From Microcaldota archaeon (GTDB lineage Archaea; Micrarchaeota; Micrarchaeia; Anstonellales; J096): a stretch of DNA of 33,890 nt. Position 1 is the first letter of the stretch. Each line of letters starts with the position of its first letter. Below, in pieces: positions 1-8,463 of this stretch. The notes beneath the pieces are model-generated. The model did not search any database. It saw nothing but the letters and a program-made list of their open reading frames with translations, and was not told the DNA's origin. Location: contig JALVSQ010000003.1 in NCBI GenBank assembly GCA_027024255.1, positions 20,003 through 53,892 on the forward strand, given 5' to 3'. The position numbers and the translations under genes were made by a program.

Positions 1-386
1 AAACCGCTGTAACTGCCTATTCTCTCAATCCTATTAGTTCCTATAAGTATTAATGTTAGCTTTTCATCAACACCTAATTGAAAATGCACAACAACTCTTT
101 TTTCGCCTATAACCACATTTAAACTCTTGGTGGATTTAACATCCTTTATCGTTCCGTTGTAATCAAGAACAAGGGTTATTTTATTGGACGCATTGAGAAG
201 ATTTGATATGCCAATGCTGGTAGCATTTTGCCTTCCTTTTATGAAGTACTTGTAAAAATTGATATTGCCCGATGAAGTATAGGTAACCTGACCATAAATA
301 ATTTCAGCACTTATACCCCCGCTTAAATACATTACATTTGAAAATGAGAGTGAAAGAGTTAAAAGAAGAACATAAATAAGTCTCAT
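1..386 (-). CDS. exported protein of unknown function, N-terminal part (runs off window start)
   Basis: Manual reverse-complement translation from ATG at 386: MRLIYVLLLTLSLSFSNVMYLSGGISAEIIYGQVTYTSSGNINFYKYF... has a signal peptide and stays open to position 1. Confidence 0.7.
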   Translation of the reverse strand, partial: MRLIYVLLLTLSLSFSNVMYLSGGISAEIIYGQVTYTSSGNINFYKYFIKGRQNATSIGISNLLNASNKITLVLDYNGTIKDVKSTKSLNVVIGEKRVVVHFQLGVDEKLTLILIGTNRIERIGSYSG

Positions 387-490
387 AAACTTAGTTTTAA
401 CTTAAACCATATTTAAACCTAACTAAAATTCTGCAATAAACGAATCAAAAAACACCTTCTTTTAAAGATTATTGTAAAAGAAAGAAAGCC

Positions 491-1654
491 ATGAGAAGAG
501 TTGCTATTATTGGTGTTGGAATAACAAAGTTCGGAGAGCATTGGGATAAAGGACTGAGGGATTTAACGCTTGAGGCAGGAATAAAAGCATTAAAAGATGC
601 CGGTATTAGAGGTGAAAAAATAGATGCTGGTTATGTAGGCAACATGGCTGGAGGCAGCTTTGCAGGCCAGGAACACATCGGGGCTTTGCTTGCTGACCAG
701 ATGGGATTAAACCCTATTCCTATGACAAGGGTTGAGGCAGCATGTGCAAGTGGTGGTGTTGCTTTAAGGCAGGGCTATCTTGCTGTTGCCTCAGGAGTTC
801 ATGACATTGTAGTTGTAGGTGGAGTAGAAAAGATGACTGACTTAAACACCAATCAAGTAACTCAAATACTGGGCGGAGCAGGAGACCAGGAATGGGAGCT
901 TTTTGCAGGAGGAACATTCCCGGGACTTTATGCATTGATGATGAGAAGGTATATGTATGAATTTAAAGCAACCGAAGAAGATTTTGCATGGGTTGCTGTT
1001 AAAAACCACAAGCATGCCACAAAGGTTCCTTATGCTCAATTTCCAAGAGAGATAACCATAGAAACAGTTATGAATTCCAAGTACATAGCAAAGCCCATCA
1101 AAATATTTGATTCCTCCCCTATAACAGACGGAGCCGCAGCAGTTGTTCTTGCTCCAATGGACATTGCTGAAAGTTATACAAAGAAACCTGTTGAAATCGT
1201 AGCATCTGCTCAGGCAAGTGATACACTTGCTTTGCACGACCGAGAAAGCCTAACAGAGATAAAGGCCGCAAGAATTGCAGGTGAAAAAGCATACAGGCAG
1301 GCAGGCATTACTCCAAACCACATTCAGGTTGCTGAAGTGCATGATTGCTTTACAATTGCAGAGGTTTTAGCAATAGAAGCTCTTGGCTTTTTCCCAAAAG
1401 GACAGGGCTACAAAGCAGCAAAAGAAGGATGGACAACCCATGGAGGGAAGGTTGTTGTCAACACAAGTGGGGGGCTAAAAGCAGCAGGCCATCCTGTTGG
1501 AGCAACAGGTGTAAAGCAGGCTGTTGAGATAACTCTCCAGCTAAGAGGAGACGCAGGAGAAAGACAGGTTAAAGATGCAGAATATGGCTTAACCCATAAT
1601 GTAGGTGGAAGTGGAGCAACAGCTGTTGTGCACATAATGAAAAGAGCCTTTTAA
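491..1654 (+). CDS. thiolase family protein (archaeal acetyl-CoA C-acetyltransferase-like)
   Basis: 387-aa ORF with thiolase motifs EAACASGG (active-site Cys region) and NTSGGLKAAGHPVGATG; N-terminus MRRVAIIGVGITKFG is typical of archaeal thiolases. Confidence 0.93.
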   Translation: MRRVAIIGVGITKFGEHWDKGLRDLTLEAGIKALKDAGIRGEKIDAGYVGNMAGGSFAGQEHIGALLADQMGLNPIPMTRVEAACASGGVALRQGYLAVASGVHDIVVVGGVEKMTDLNTNQVTQILGGAGDQEWELFAGGTFPGLYALMMRRYMYEFKATEEDFAWVAVKNHKHATKVPYAQFPREITIETVMNSKYIAKPIKIFDSSPITDGAAAVVLAPMDIAESYTKKPVEIVASAQASDTLALHDRESLTEIKAARIAGEKAYRQAGITPNHIQVAEVHDCFTIAEVLAIEALGFFPKGQGYKAAKEGWTTHGGKVVVNTSGGLKAAGHPVGATGVKQAVEITLQLRGDAGERQVKDAEYGLTHNVGGSGATAVVHIMKRAF

Positions 1655-1677
1655 ATGTTTTTAACAAAATTGAAAGC

Positions 1678-2265
1678 ATGACTATTGAGTTTTACTTAAA
1701 ATTATTTGTAGTTGTAACCTTTTTCAATGCACTGCCTGCTTTTGCTCCACCAACCTGGCTTGTCTTAGCCTATGCTAAATTAACAAATCCTGGTGAAGAA
1801 ACAGCATTAATACTGCTCACAGGCCTTTTTGGAGCAATCACTGGAAGAACAATCCTCTATTACTTAACAAAGTTTTTTTCGTTAAAGTTCATGAGCAAAC
1901 AGAGGAAAGAAAAACTTCATTTGCTAAAAGAATTATCTGATAAAAAACCTTTTGATATTTTCATAGTTTCATTTCTCTATTCATTATCACCATTATCAAG
2001 CAATATCATGTTTATTCTCTCGGGTGCTTCAGAAATAAATATATACCCTTTAATACTTGGCTTTATCCTTGGAAGAGCAATAAGTTATGGCATAGGTATC
2101 GTGGTTTATGTAAAAAGCATGAGCGCAATTGAATCTTATGTAAAAACAGACCTTTCACTACTTGTTGATTTAATCACATTCTTTTTAGCCATTGCTTTAA
2201 TATTTGTGGACTGGGAGAAAGTGCTGAGAAAAGCAGGGTTATTAAAAGACCATCATATTAAGTAA
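1678..2265 (+). CDS. polytopic membrane protein, possibly VTT/DedA (SNARE-associated)-like
   Basis: 195 aa with several hydrophobic segments; 'GLFGAITGRTILYYLTK' and 'SPLSSNIMFILSGA' resemble VTT-domain proteins. Confidence 0.6.
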   Translation: MTIEFYLKLFVVVTFFNALPAFAPPTWLVLAYAKLTNPGEETALILLTGLFGAITGRTILYYLTKFFSLKFMSKQRKEKLHLLKELSDKKPFDIFIVSFLYSLSPLSSNIMFILSGASEINIYPLILGFILGRAISYGIGIVVYVKSMSAIESYVKTDLSLLVDLITFFLAIALIFVDWEKVLRKAGLLKDHHIK

Positions 2266-2277
2266 AAGGTGAGAAAG

Positions 2278-2643
2278 ATGAAAGGGAATCCCGTAAGCTT
2301 CCTCGTTCTTGCTATTGGTGGCATACTTATTGCTTCATTTATGCTCTACTCTTTCTTAACTCTTCAAAATGAATTGCACCAGAGAATAGGGGAAAAAGAG
2401 AGTTTGAATTTTTTGTATGGAATGAGAGATGCAATAGATGAAGGATGCAATTCAAATATAAGCGTTGTATTAAGGACTTATGGAGATGTTCTCTGGAATG
2501 GCTCAACTTTGTGCACAAAGAAGTACATAAACAAATGTGTGAATGTAAGTTGTGAAGGCAACTTTTACATCAACCCTGTTGATGGAAGTTACTACACATT
2601 TAATATAGATAATGGAAAGGTGAGTGTTGAATGGCAACCATGA
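2278..2643 (+). CDS. small exported/pilin-like single-TM protein 1
   Basis: The ORF track starts at GTG 2269, but the SD ggtga at 2268-2272 favours ATG 2278 (MKGNPVSFLVLAIGGILIASFML...). One N-terminal TM, Cys-containing ectodomain, N-x-S/T sequons. Confidence 0.65.
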   Translation: MKGNPVSFLVLAIGGILIASFMLYSFLTLQNELHQRIGEKESLNFLYGMRDAIDEGCNSNISVVLRTYGDVLWNGSTLCTKKYINKCVNVSCEGNFYINPVDGSYYTFNIDNGKVSVEWQP

Positions 2644-2960
2644 GCGACTGGATTCTCAATGCATTATCAATTCTGGCAATAGGCTCTTTGTTATTAATAA
2701 TCGGACTAAGCATCAACAATCTGCTTTTCTGGTATTCTTTAAGCGAAGAGCTACATTCTATAAAAAATGCTGGCCTTTGCATTGAAGAAGCATATGTATT
2801 TGGCAACTGCAGAGGATTTACAAAAAGACCTGTGAGCATAAAAAATAACATCATATCAACAGAACATATCTCAATAAGATTTCATTTAAAGGCAGAAGGT
2901 AATGTACTTGGACAATTTGAATGTATAAAAGAAGGTGATATTAAATGCAAGGCCAGGTAA
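2631..2960 (+). CDS. small exported/pilin-like single-TM protein 2
   Basis: Overlaps the upstream CDS; N-terminal TM (ILNALSILAIGSLLLIIGL) then Cys-containing ectodomain. Confidence 0.65.
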   Translation: MATMSDWILNALSILAIGSLLLIIGLSINNLLFWYSLSEELHSIKNAGLCIEEAYVFGNCRGFTKRPVSIKNNIISTEHISIRFHLKAEGNVLGQFECIKEGDIKCKAR

Positions 2961-3289
2961 AACTGGTAATTCAACCTGTTGTGTTTCTTTTATTAAGCCT
3001 TATATCTTTCATGCTCCTCTACACCACATACTCATTTGGAAAGGAGAGATATTTATATGAAAGAAGCAATGTAGAAACATTGCTTAATGAACCATGGCTC
3101 AAATCAGTTCTCGAAGCAGGTTGTGAAGGAACCCAATCCATATATGTTGTTGAAAAAGAGCTCACATTTAATTCAACACATATCTGCGATAAGGAATGCT
3201 TTAGAAAGCCGTGCCATATAATTACTAATAAAACCAGGGGCATCGTCACTATAAAACCATTGGAAACTGGAGGTGTGCTCATTGATTGA
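2945..3289 (+). CDS. small exported/pilin-like single-TM protein 3
   Basis: SD gaaggtga before ATG 2945; N-terminal TM; 'AGCEG...FNSTHICDKECFRKPC' resembles protein 1 'EGCNS...WNGSTLCTKKYINKC'. Confidence 0.65.
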   Translation: MQGQVKLVIQPVVFLLLSLISFMLLYTTYSFGKERYLYERSNVETLLNEPWLKSVLEAGCEGTQSIYVVEKELTFNSTHICDKECFRKPCHIITNKTRGIVTIKPLETGGVLID

Positions 3290-3605
3290 GGATGTATTCG
3301 GAATAGTAATCCTGTTTATACTGCTCTCCTTTGTGGCTTTATCTTTAATTCCAGAAGGATGTTCTCCAGCATTTCTTAACAAAGAGGTAAGGAACAGGTC
3401 AATAGCAACATGGATTGCCTATACAGAGATGGCAAACAACAAAACAATTGAAGTTGATAAGGAAAGGATAAATGTTGAAAGACTGTTCAAAGAGAGCGGA
3501 ATAAGGATAAAAACAAGGCTCATTGACACGCTGAAAAGTAACGAAACATGCAAAGCATACATAAAGATGAATGGAAAAATAATAGAGGTGGAGTATGAAA
3601 GGTAG
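3282..3605 (+). CDS. small exported/pilin-like single-TM protein 4
   Basis: Track start GTG 3273; TTG 3282 fits the SD aggtg spacing (MIEDVFGIVILFILLSFVALSLIPEGC...). Overlaps its neighbours. Confidence 0.6.
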   Translation: MIEDVFGIVILFILLSFVALSLIPEGCSPAFLNKEVRNRSIATWIAYTEMANNKTIEVDKERINVERLFKESGIRIKTRLIDTLKSNETCKAYIKMNGKIIEVEYER

Positions 3606-4038
3606 TGCTTCGGTCGTCCTTTTCTTAATAATCCTTTTCTTTGCAGCATTGTTCATAGCCCTTTCATTCCCTTCAGATGATAATAAAGTTAAAGATGTGG
3701 ATTGTTTAATTCATTTTCCCATCTCAACCAGATTCTTAATTATGTGCAACTCAACACTTCTTGAGAAACCAACAGTAAATAGAATTATGTGCAAAGGTGT
3801 GCTTGAAAAGGACATGAGGCAGGAAATAATTGACAGGGTTTACACCATCCTCAACTCAACAAACTGGACGTCAGAAAACATAGAAGAGTTAACAATTGAA
3901 GAATGCAATGTTACAGTGGGCAACGCCTCTATATGCAATGGAACAAAAAATTTTACAATAAAATGTTACTCAAATACGATATTAAGAGAAAATGGAAGTG
4001 AAGAAGTTGAGTTGGAATTTTATGGAGATGTTAGATAG
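3595..4038 (+). CDS. small exported/pilin-like single-TM protein 5
   Basis: MKGSASVVLFLIILFFAALFIALSF N-terminal TM; Cys-rich, sequon-rich ectodomain; SD gaggtg; overlaps the upstream CDS. Confidence 0.65.
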   Translation: MKGSASVVLFLIILFFAALFIALSFPSDDNKVKDVDCLIHFPISTRFLIMCNSTLLEKPTVNRIMCKGVLEKDMRQEIIDRVYTILNSTNWTSENIEELTIEECNVTVGNASICNGTKNFTIKCYSNTILRENGSEEVELEFYGDVR

Positions 4039-4053
4039 CGAAAGGTTTTTAAA
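4038..4053 (+). promoter_or_regulatory. archaeal BRE/TATA promoter for the hsp20 gene
   Basis: 'gcgaaaggtttttaaac' about 45 bp upstream of ATG 4094; purine-rich BRE followed by an A/T box. Confidence 0.5.
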
Positions 4054-4093
4054 CAAAAAATCTAATAATATTTTAGAATTTGGGGGTGAGAGC

Positions 4094-4633
4094 ATGAAAA
4101 GAAGGAGATTTTTCGGGTTTGATGACATAGATAAGATATTTGAGGAAATGATGAAGAGAATGGAGGAGATGATGGAAGAATTCACAGAGATAGATGAAAA
4201 GAAGTTAGAGGAATTTTTAAGAGACCCAAATGCAAAGGTCTATGGCTACTCTATAACCATAGGGCCTGATGGAAAACCTAGAATAAAGGAGTTTGGAAAC
4301 ATAAAACCAACAATTGAGGCAATTGAAGAAGGAAAAGAGGAGTTGATGGGAGCAAGAGAGCCTTTAACAGAGGTTTACAGAGAAAAGGGAAACTTAAAGA
4401 TTGTAGCAGAGGTGCCTGGTGTTAACAAAGAGGATATAAAACTAAGCATTGTGGATGACGATTTGCTGGAAATAAAAGTGGATACTGCCAGCAGGAAGTA
4501 CTACAAAAAGGTTAAGCTGCCAGCAATTCCTGATGAAAGCAAGATAAAGGCAAGGTATGTAAATGGTATTTTAGAGGTGACAATACCTATAAAGAAAGAG
4601 AAGGAGAAAAGGAAGGAAATAAAGGTAGAATAA
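4094..4633 (+). CDS. hsp20: Hsp20/alpha-crystallin family small heat-shock protein
   Basis: The track ORF begins at 3992, but a strong SD (gggggtgag) precedes ATG 4094. Alpha-crystallin domain: LKIVAEVPGVNKEDIKLSIVDDDLLEI ... YVNGILEVTIPIKK. Confidence 0.9.
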   Translation: MKRRRFFGFDDIDKIFEEMMKRMEEMMEEFTEIDEKKLEEFLRDPNAKVYGYSITIGPDGKPRIKEFGNIKPTIEAIEEGKEELMGAREPLTEVYREKGNLKIVAEVPGVNKEDIKLSIVDDDLLEIKVDTASRKYYKKVKLPAIPDESKIKARYVNGILEVTIPIKKEKEKRKEIKVE

Positions 4634-4700
4634 TCAGTGCTCCAGGTTCTCATCATTGCTCAGAAAACCTGCATTTCATCATCTAATAAGCTATTGAGGC

Positions 4701-4916
4701 TCATTCTTTTAAATAAGCACTTACAATCCTCAATTTCTTTCCTTCTTTTATTACAGATTTCAATTTAAATATGTCCTTTAATATGGCTCCAAGCACACCT
4801 GCATTAACACCCTTCGGCACTTCTAACTCAACCTCTTCAATGTCTTTAATATCAGCGTACCTCTTCAACTCTGCAACTATGAGACTTGCTAAATAATACT
4901 CATGTTCAAATGCCAT
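4701..4916 (-). CDS. small conserved-looking protein of unknown function downstream of ftsZ1
   Basis: 71-aa ORF with regular alpha/beta-like composition; starts 4 nt after the ftsZ1 stop, same strand. Confidence 0.6.
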   Translation of the reverse strand: MAFEHEYYLASLIVAELKRYADIKDIEEVELEVPKGVNAGVLGAILKDIFKLKSVIKEGKKLRIVSAYLKE

Positions 4917-4920
4917 TTTT

Positions 4921-5967
4921 TCACAGTGTTAACACATCATCATCTCTCTTAACAGCACTGCCAGCAAGCTGAGGAGAATGCACACCCGTTACTATTGCTG
5001 AAACAATAACCTTATTCTGCAAATTCAGGTTTATCCTGGCTCCCAGCTTTACCTCTGCATTTTCATCAAACTGGTCTGTAATTCTACCTGCGATTTCAAC
5101 TGCTTCTCCAAGCGTTAAGTCATCACTACCTTCAATATGTATAATGCCTCCTTTTGCTCCTTCAAAATCAACATCAAGCAGAGGATGGGTTAAAACACCT
5201 TCAACAGCCTGATTAACCCTGTCCGCTCCCTGTCCCTCTCCTATTGAAATCATAGCTAAACCTCTGTCTTTCATGACATTTCTTACATCTGCATAATCAA
5301 TATTCATCAAAGAAGGCAAAACAATGCTGTCAGCAATGCCTCTAACTGCCCTTACTATAACGCTATCGGCAACCTTTAAAGCTTCATTCACAGGTAGATT
5401 AGGAGCATACTCAAGCAATTTATTATTATCTATCAGGATTACTGTATCTGAATTATTTATCAAATCTTTAACTCCCTCATGGGCCTTCTTAATCCTGCTC
5501 CTCTCTAACTTAAAAGGGAATGTGACAACTGATATGACAAGGGCTCCTTCCTCTTTTGCAGTTCTTGCTATAACAGGAGCCGCACCTGTTCCTGTTCCTC
5601 CTCCCATACCTGCTGAAATGAAAACAATCTCATTATTTTCAACTGCTCTTCTTATTGCATCAATATCAGCCTCTGCTGCCTTTCTCCCTATTTTAGGGTC
5701 GCCTCCTGCTCCCAACCCTCTTGTTATTCCCTTCCCTATGAGTATTTTCTCATGAGCTTTAGCAACATTCTGCAAATGATTGGCATCAGTATTAACAGCA
5801 ATTGTTTTTGCACTTTTAATACCTTCCTCATAAAGCCTTGTAACAGCATTTGAGCCTGCTCCTCCAACTCCTATAACCGCAATTCTTATTTTTTGAAGGA
5901 GGTCTGTATCATACTCTGTCAGGGATGCTTTCTTTTCACCCAGCACAGAACTTATAATATCTTCCAT
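4921..5967 (-). CDS. ftsZ1: cell division protein FtsZ (archaeal FtsZ1-type)
   Basis: Tubulin-type GTPase motifs: GVGGAGSNAVTRL, NTDANHL, AGMGGGTGTGAAPVIA, LIDNNKLLEYAPNLPVNEA. Confidence 0.97.
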   Translation of the reverse strand: MEDIISSVLGEKKASLTEYDTDLLQKIRIAVIGVGGAGSNAVTRLYEEGIKSAKTIAVNTDANHLQNVAKAHEKILIGKGITRGLGAGGDPKIGRKAAEADIDAIRRAVENNEIVFISAGMGGGTGTGAAPVIARTAKEEGALVISVVTFPFKLERSRIKKAHEGVKDLINNSDTVILIDNNKLLEYAPNLPVNEALKVADSVIVRAVRGIADSIVLPSLMNIDYADVRNVMKDRGLAMISIGEGQGADRVNQAVEGVLTHPLLDVDFEGAKGGIIHIEGSDDLTLGEAVEIAGRITDQFDENAEVKLGARINLNLQNKVIVSAIVTGVHSPQLAGSAVKRDDDVLTL

Positions 5968-6029
5968 AGGAGCACCCGTAGTTATAAATAAGCAGAGTAT
6001 ATAAAAACATTTCTTTTAAACCTAAGTCC

Positions 6030-6794
6030 ATGTTAAAAGCCATCCTCTTTGATATAGATGGTGTCTTATGGGTAAGGGGAACGGGCAAACTGCCCTACAC
6101 CGATAAAATATTTGAAGTGTGCAAACAAAATCAGATTGATGTCTATATAACAACAAACTCCGTTTTACTGACGCCTCAGGAATGGTCTAAAAGATTAGGG
6201 GTAGATGAAAAGAATGTAATAACACCTGCTGTGATATTAAAAGATGTCAGCGATGAGAGAGGTTACTCCTCAATTCTCTCAATAGCGGAGAGCTCTGTAA
6301 GGAAAATGCTTCCGAACATCGAGTTTAAGGAAAAGAATGTGGATGCTGTTTTTGCTGGTTTTTCAAAGGACATAAATTATGAAATTTTAGCCAGCGCTTT
6401 TCACGAGATAATGAGAGGGGCTGATTTTTTAGCTCAATCAATGGATAGGTATCATGCTGTAAAAGGAGGTGTCGAGCCAGGCTCTGCACTGGTGGTCGGA
6501 GCCTTAAAGGCAACAACAGGAAAGGACCCAGAAGTGCTGGGAAAGCCTTCAATGCACTTTATAAAATTCGTAGAGAGAAGAGGAATAAAACCCAATGAAA
6601 TACTTGTAGTAGGTGATAACTGGGAAACAGATATTGCCATGGCTTTAAAGCTCAACTCAAAATCAATTTTTATTGAATGGACTCATAAAATTGAGGATAA
6701 AGAAAAGTTTAACATAAGAGCAGATTACGAAGTGAAAAATCAAAAGGAGCTATTTGAATTACTAAAAGTTCTTATCCAAAATAGTAAAGACTGA
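6030..6794 (+). CDS. HAD-superfamily hydrolase
   Basis: Motif I LFDIDGVLW, motif II ITTNS, motif IV VVGDNWETDI. Confidence 0.9.
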   Translation: MLKAILFDIDGVLWVRGTGKLPYTDKIFEVCKQNQIDVYITTNSVLLTPQEWSKRLGVDEKNVITPAVILKDVSDERGYSSILSIAESSVRKMLPNIEFKEKNVDAVFAGFSKDINYEILASAFHEIMRGADFLAQSMDRYHAVKGGVEPGSALVVGALKATTGKDPEVLGKPSMHFIKFVERRGIKPNEILVVGDNWETDIAMALKLNSKSIFIEWTHKIEDKEKFNIRADYEVKNQKELFELLKVLIQNSKD

Positions 6795-7575
6795 AATCCC
6801 TGAGAATTCTCGCAGCAGTTATTGAAGTTATATCATTGCAATCCAGGGGAGGGCTTACCTCAACAATATCAAGGCCAACTACATTCTTAGCAAGCCTTAA
6901 AGCTTCAACTAACTCTTTATATGAAAGGCCTCCTGGCTCAGGAGTGCCCGTGCCTGGAGCAAATGAAGGGTCAAGGACATCTATGTCAAGGCTAACATAA
7001 ACATGACTTAAACCTTCCAATGCTCCCTTCAGCTCATCAAATGAGAGGGTTTTAGCAATCTCCCACTCTTCCTTGTCTCCTGACCTTATGCCATAATGAA
7101 TCACATTAATGCCCAATTCGGTAATCCTTCTCATAACGCAGGCATGGCTTATTTTTTGCCCTTCATACTCATCAGCCATATCAAAATGAGCATCTAAATG
7201 CAACACAACTAAATCATCGTAAAATTTACTTACAGATTTAACAATAGGTAATGTGATTGTGTGCTCACCTCCCAGTCCTATCACCTTCTTTCCATCTCCA
7301 TAAATCTTTTCTACAATCCTTTCGGTTTCATTAAGACTACTCTGTAAGTCATTAATAACAACATCACCCATATCATGAACCTTTAAAGAAGAGTAATACC
7401 TCTTATTCATAGGACTGTAATCCTCAAGCCCAAAGAAGACATCCCTTATCCTTCTGGGGCCAAACCTCGTTCCCGGCTTAAAGCAGGTGGTCTTATCAAG
7501 AGGAACTCCTAACACCACAACCTCTGCTTCATCGTATTCAGCTGTGTTAAGAAAGGACATAGGATATGTGTTCAT
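6772..7575 (-). CDS. speB: agmatinase / ureohydrolase family
   Basis: Ureohydrolase metal-binding motifs GGEHTITLP, HLDAHFDMAD, SLDIDVLDPSFAPGTGTPEPGG. Confidence 0.95.
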   Translation of the reverse strand: MNTYPMSFLNTAEYDEAEVVVLGVPLDKTTCFKPGTRFGPRRIRDVFFGLEDYSPMNKRYYSSLKVHDMGDVVINDLQSSLNETERIVEKIYGDGKKVIGLGGEHTITLPIVKSVSKFYDDLVVLHLDAHFDMADEYEGQKISHACVMRRITELGINVIHYGIRSGDKEEWEIAKTLSFDELKGALEGLSHVYVSLDIDVLDPSFAPGTGTPEPGGLSYKELVEALRLAKNVVGLDIVEVSPPLDCNDITSITAARILRDFSLYYFG

Positions 7576-8366
7576 TTTACCAGCCTCCTGAATACTTTAA
7601 ACAGATAAACAAGTTCATCAAAATCAAAAACCCTGGTAGGAACCTTTTCCTTATTCCTTCTCCTGATAGGAATGTTTGAGCCAAGGGTGTATGTCCAGAA
7701 ACCCCCTGGATATGAAGGCTCCATACTCACTATTGTAGTGAAATAAGGGAATGTTTGAGAAATAATTTTTCTTAATTTCTTAAAGGTTTGAGGCATTACA
7801 AGCGGTGACTCCGTTTGAGCAGATAGAACACCTCTCTTTTTCATAACGCTCTTTAACCTTTCAAAGAATCTTGGAGAATAAAGCTTTGATGAAGGACCAA
7901 CAGGATCAGAGATATCAACAATTACAACATCAAACTTGTGATTACTTGTGAATGATACTCCATCCCCAATTTCCAGCTTTAACCTCTTATCCTTAAATGC
8001 TCCTCTATTAACTTTCTTCAGGTATCTCTTAGCAACCTCAACAACATCTTTATCAACTTCACGAATAACAACCTCTTTAACACTTCTGTACTTCAAAACT
8101 TCATGAGCAACACCCCCATCCCCACCACCTATTACTAAAACCCTTTCAGGATTTTTTACGGATTGCATGGCAGGATGAACCAAAAACTCATGGTAAAAGA
8201 AGTTAAGCCCTTCAACAGTTTGAATCAATCCATCTAAAACCAGCATATTGCCGTAGCCTGCTGTTTTATACACTTCTATCTTCTGGAATCTACTTCTTTT
8301 AGAAAACAACTTTTGTTTAATTTTGAATCCTGTGCCAATATCAGCGCTTTTTTCCACAAACCACAT
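7572..8366 (-). CDS. speE: spermidine synthase / polyamine aminopropyltransferase
   Basis: LDGLIQTVEGLNFFYHEFLVHPA ... VLVIGGGDGGVAHEVLK ... VDISDPVGPSSKLYS ... AQTESP. ATG 8366 is preferred over TTG 8372. Confidence 0.95.
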   Translation of the reverse strand: MWFVEKSADIGTGFKIKQKLFSKRSRFQKIEVYKTAGYGNMLVLDGLIQTVEGLNFFYHEFLVHPAMQSVKNPERVLVIGGGDGGVAHEVLKYRSVKEVVIREVDKDVVEVAKRYLKKVNRGAFKDKRLKLEIGDGVSFTSNHKFDVVIVDISDPVGPSSKLYSPRFFERLKSVMKKRGVLSAQTESPLVMPQTFKKLRKIISQTFPYFTTIVSMEPSYPGGFWTYTLGSNIPIRRRNKEKVPTRVFDFDELVYLFKVFRRLVK

Positions 8367-8405
8367 AAGCAAGTTGTTTAACTAAAAATTTTAAAAGGAG
8401 CAGGA

Positions 8406-8424
8406 AACAGAAAGGTTTAAAATA
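8406..8424 (+). promoter_or_regulatory. BRE/TATA-like promoter for ftsZ2
   Basis: 'aacagaaaggtttaaaata' about 45 bp upstream of ATG 8464; core GAAAGGTTT matches the hsp20 promoter. Confidence 0.45.
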
Positions 8425-8463
8425 TATTTTTATGAATATTCCAACATTTGAGTGGTGATTAGA

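Noticed and set aside
720-1635. Antisense and alternate-frame ORFs (720..935, 842..1237, 1345..1527, 1408..1635) inside the thiolase gene
   Set aside because: Entirely contained in a clearly coding thiolase frame; low-complexity or atypical composition and no recognisable domains.
5324-5755. 143-aa plus-strand ORF antisense to ftsZ1
   Set aside because: Shadow ORF of the conserved GTPase region; the Pro/Ser-rich translation is a by-product of the ftsZ codons.
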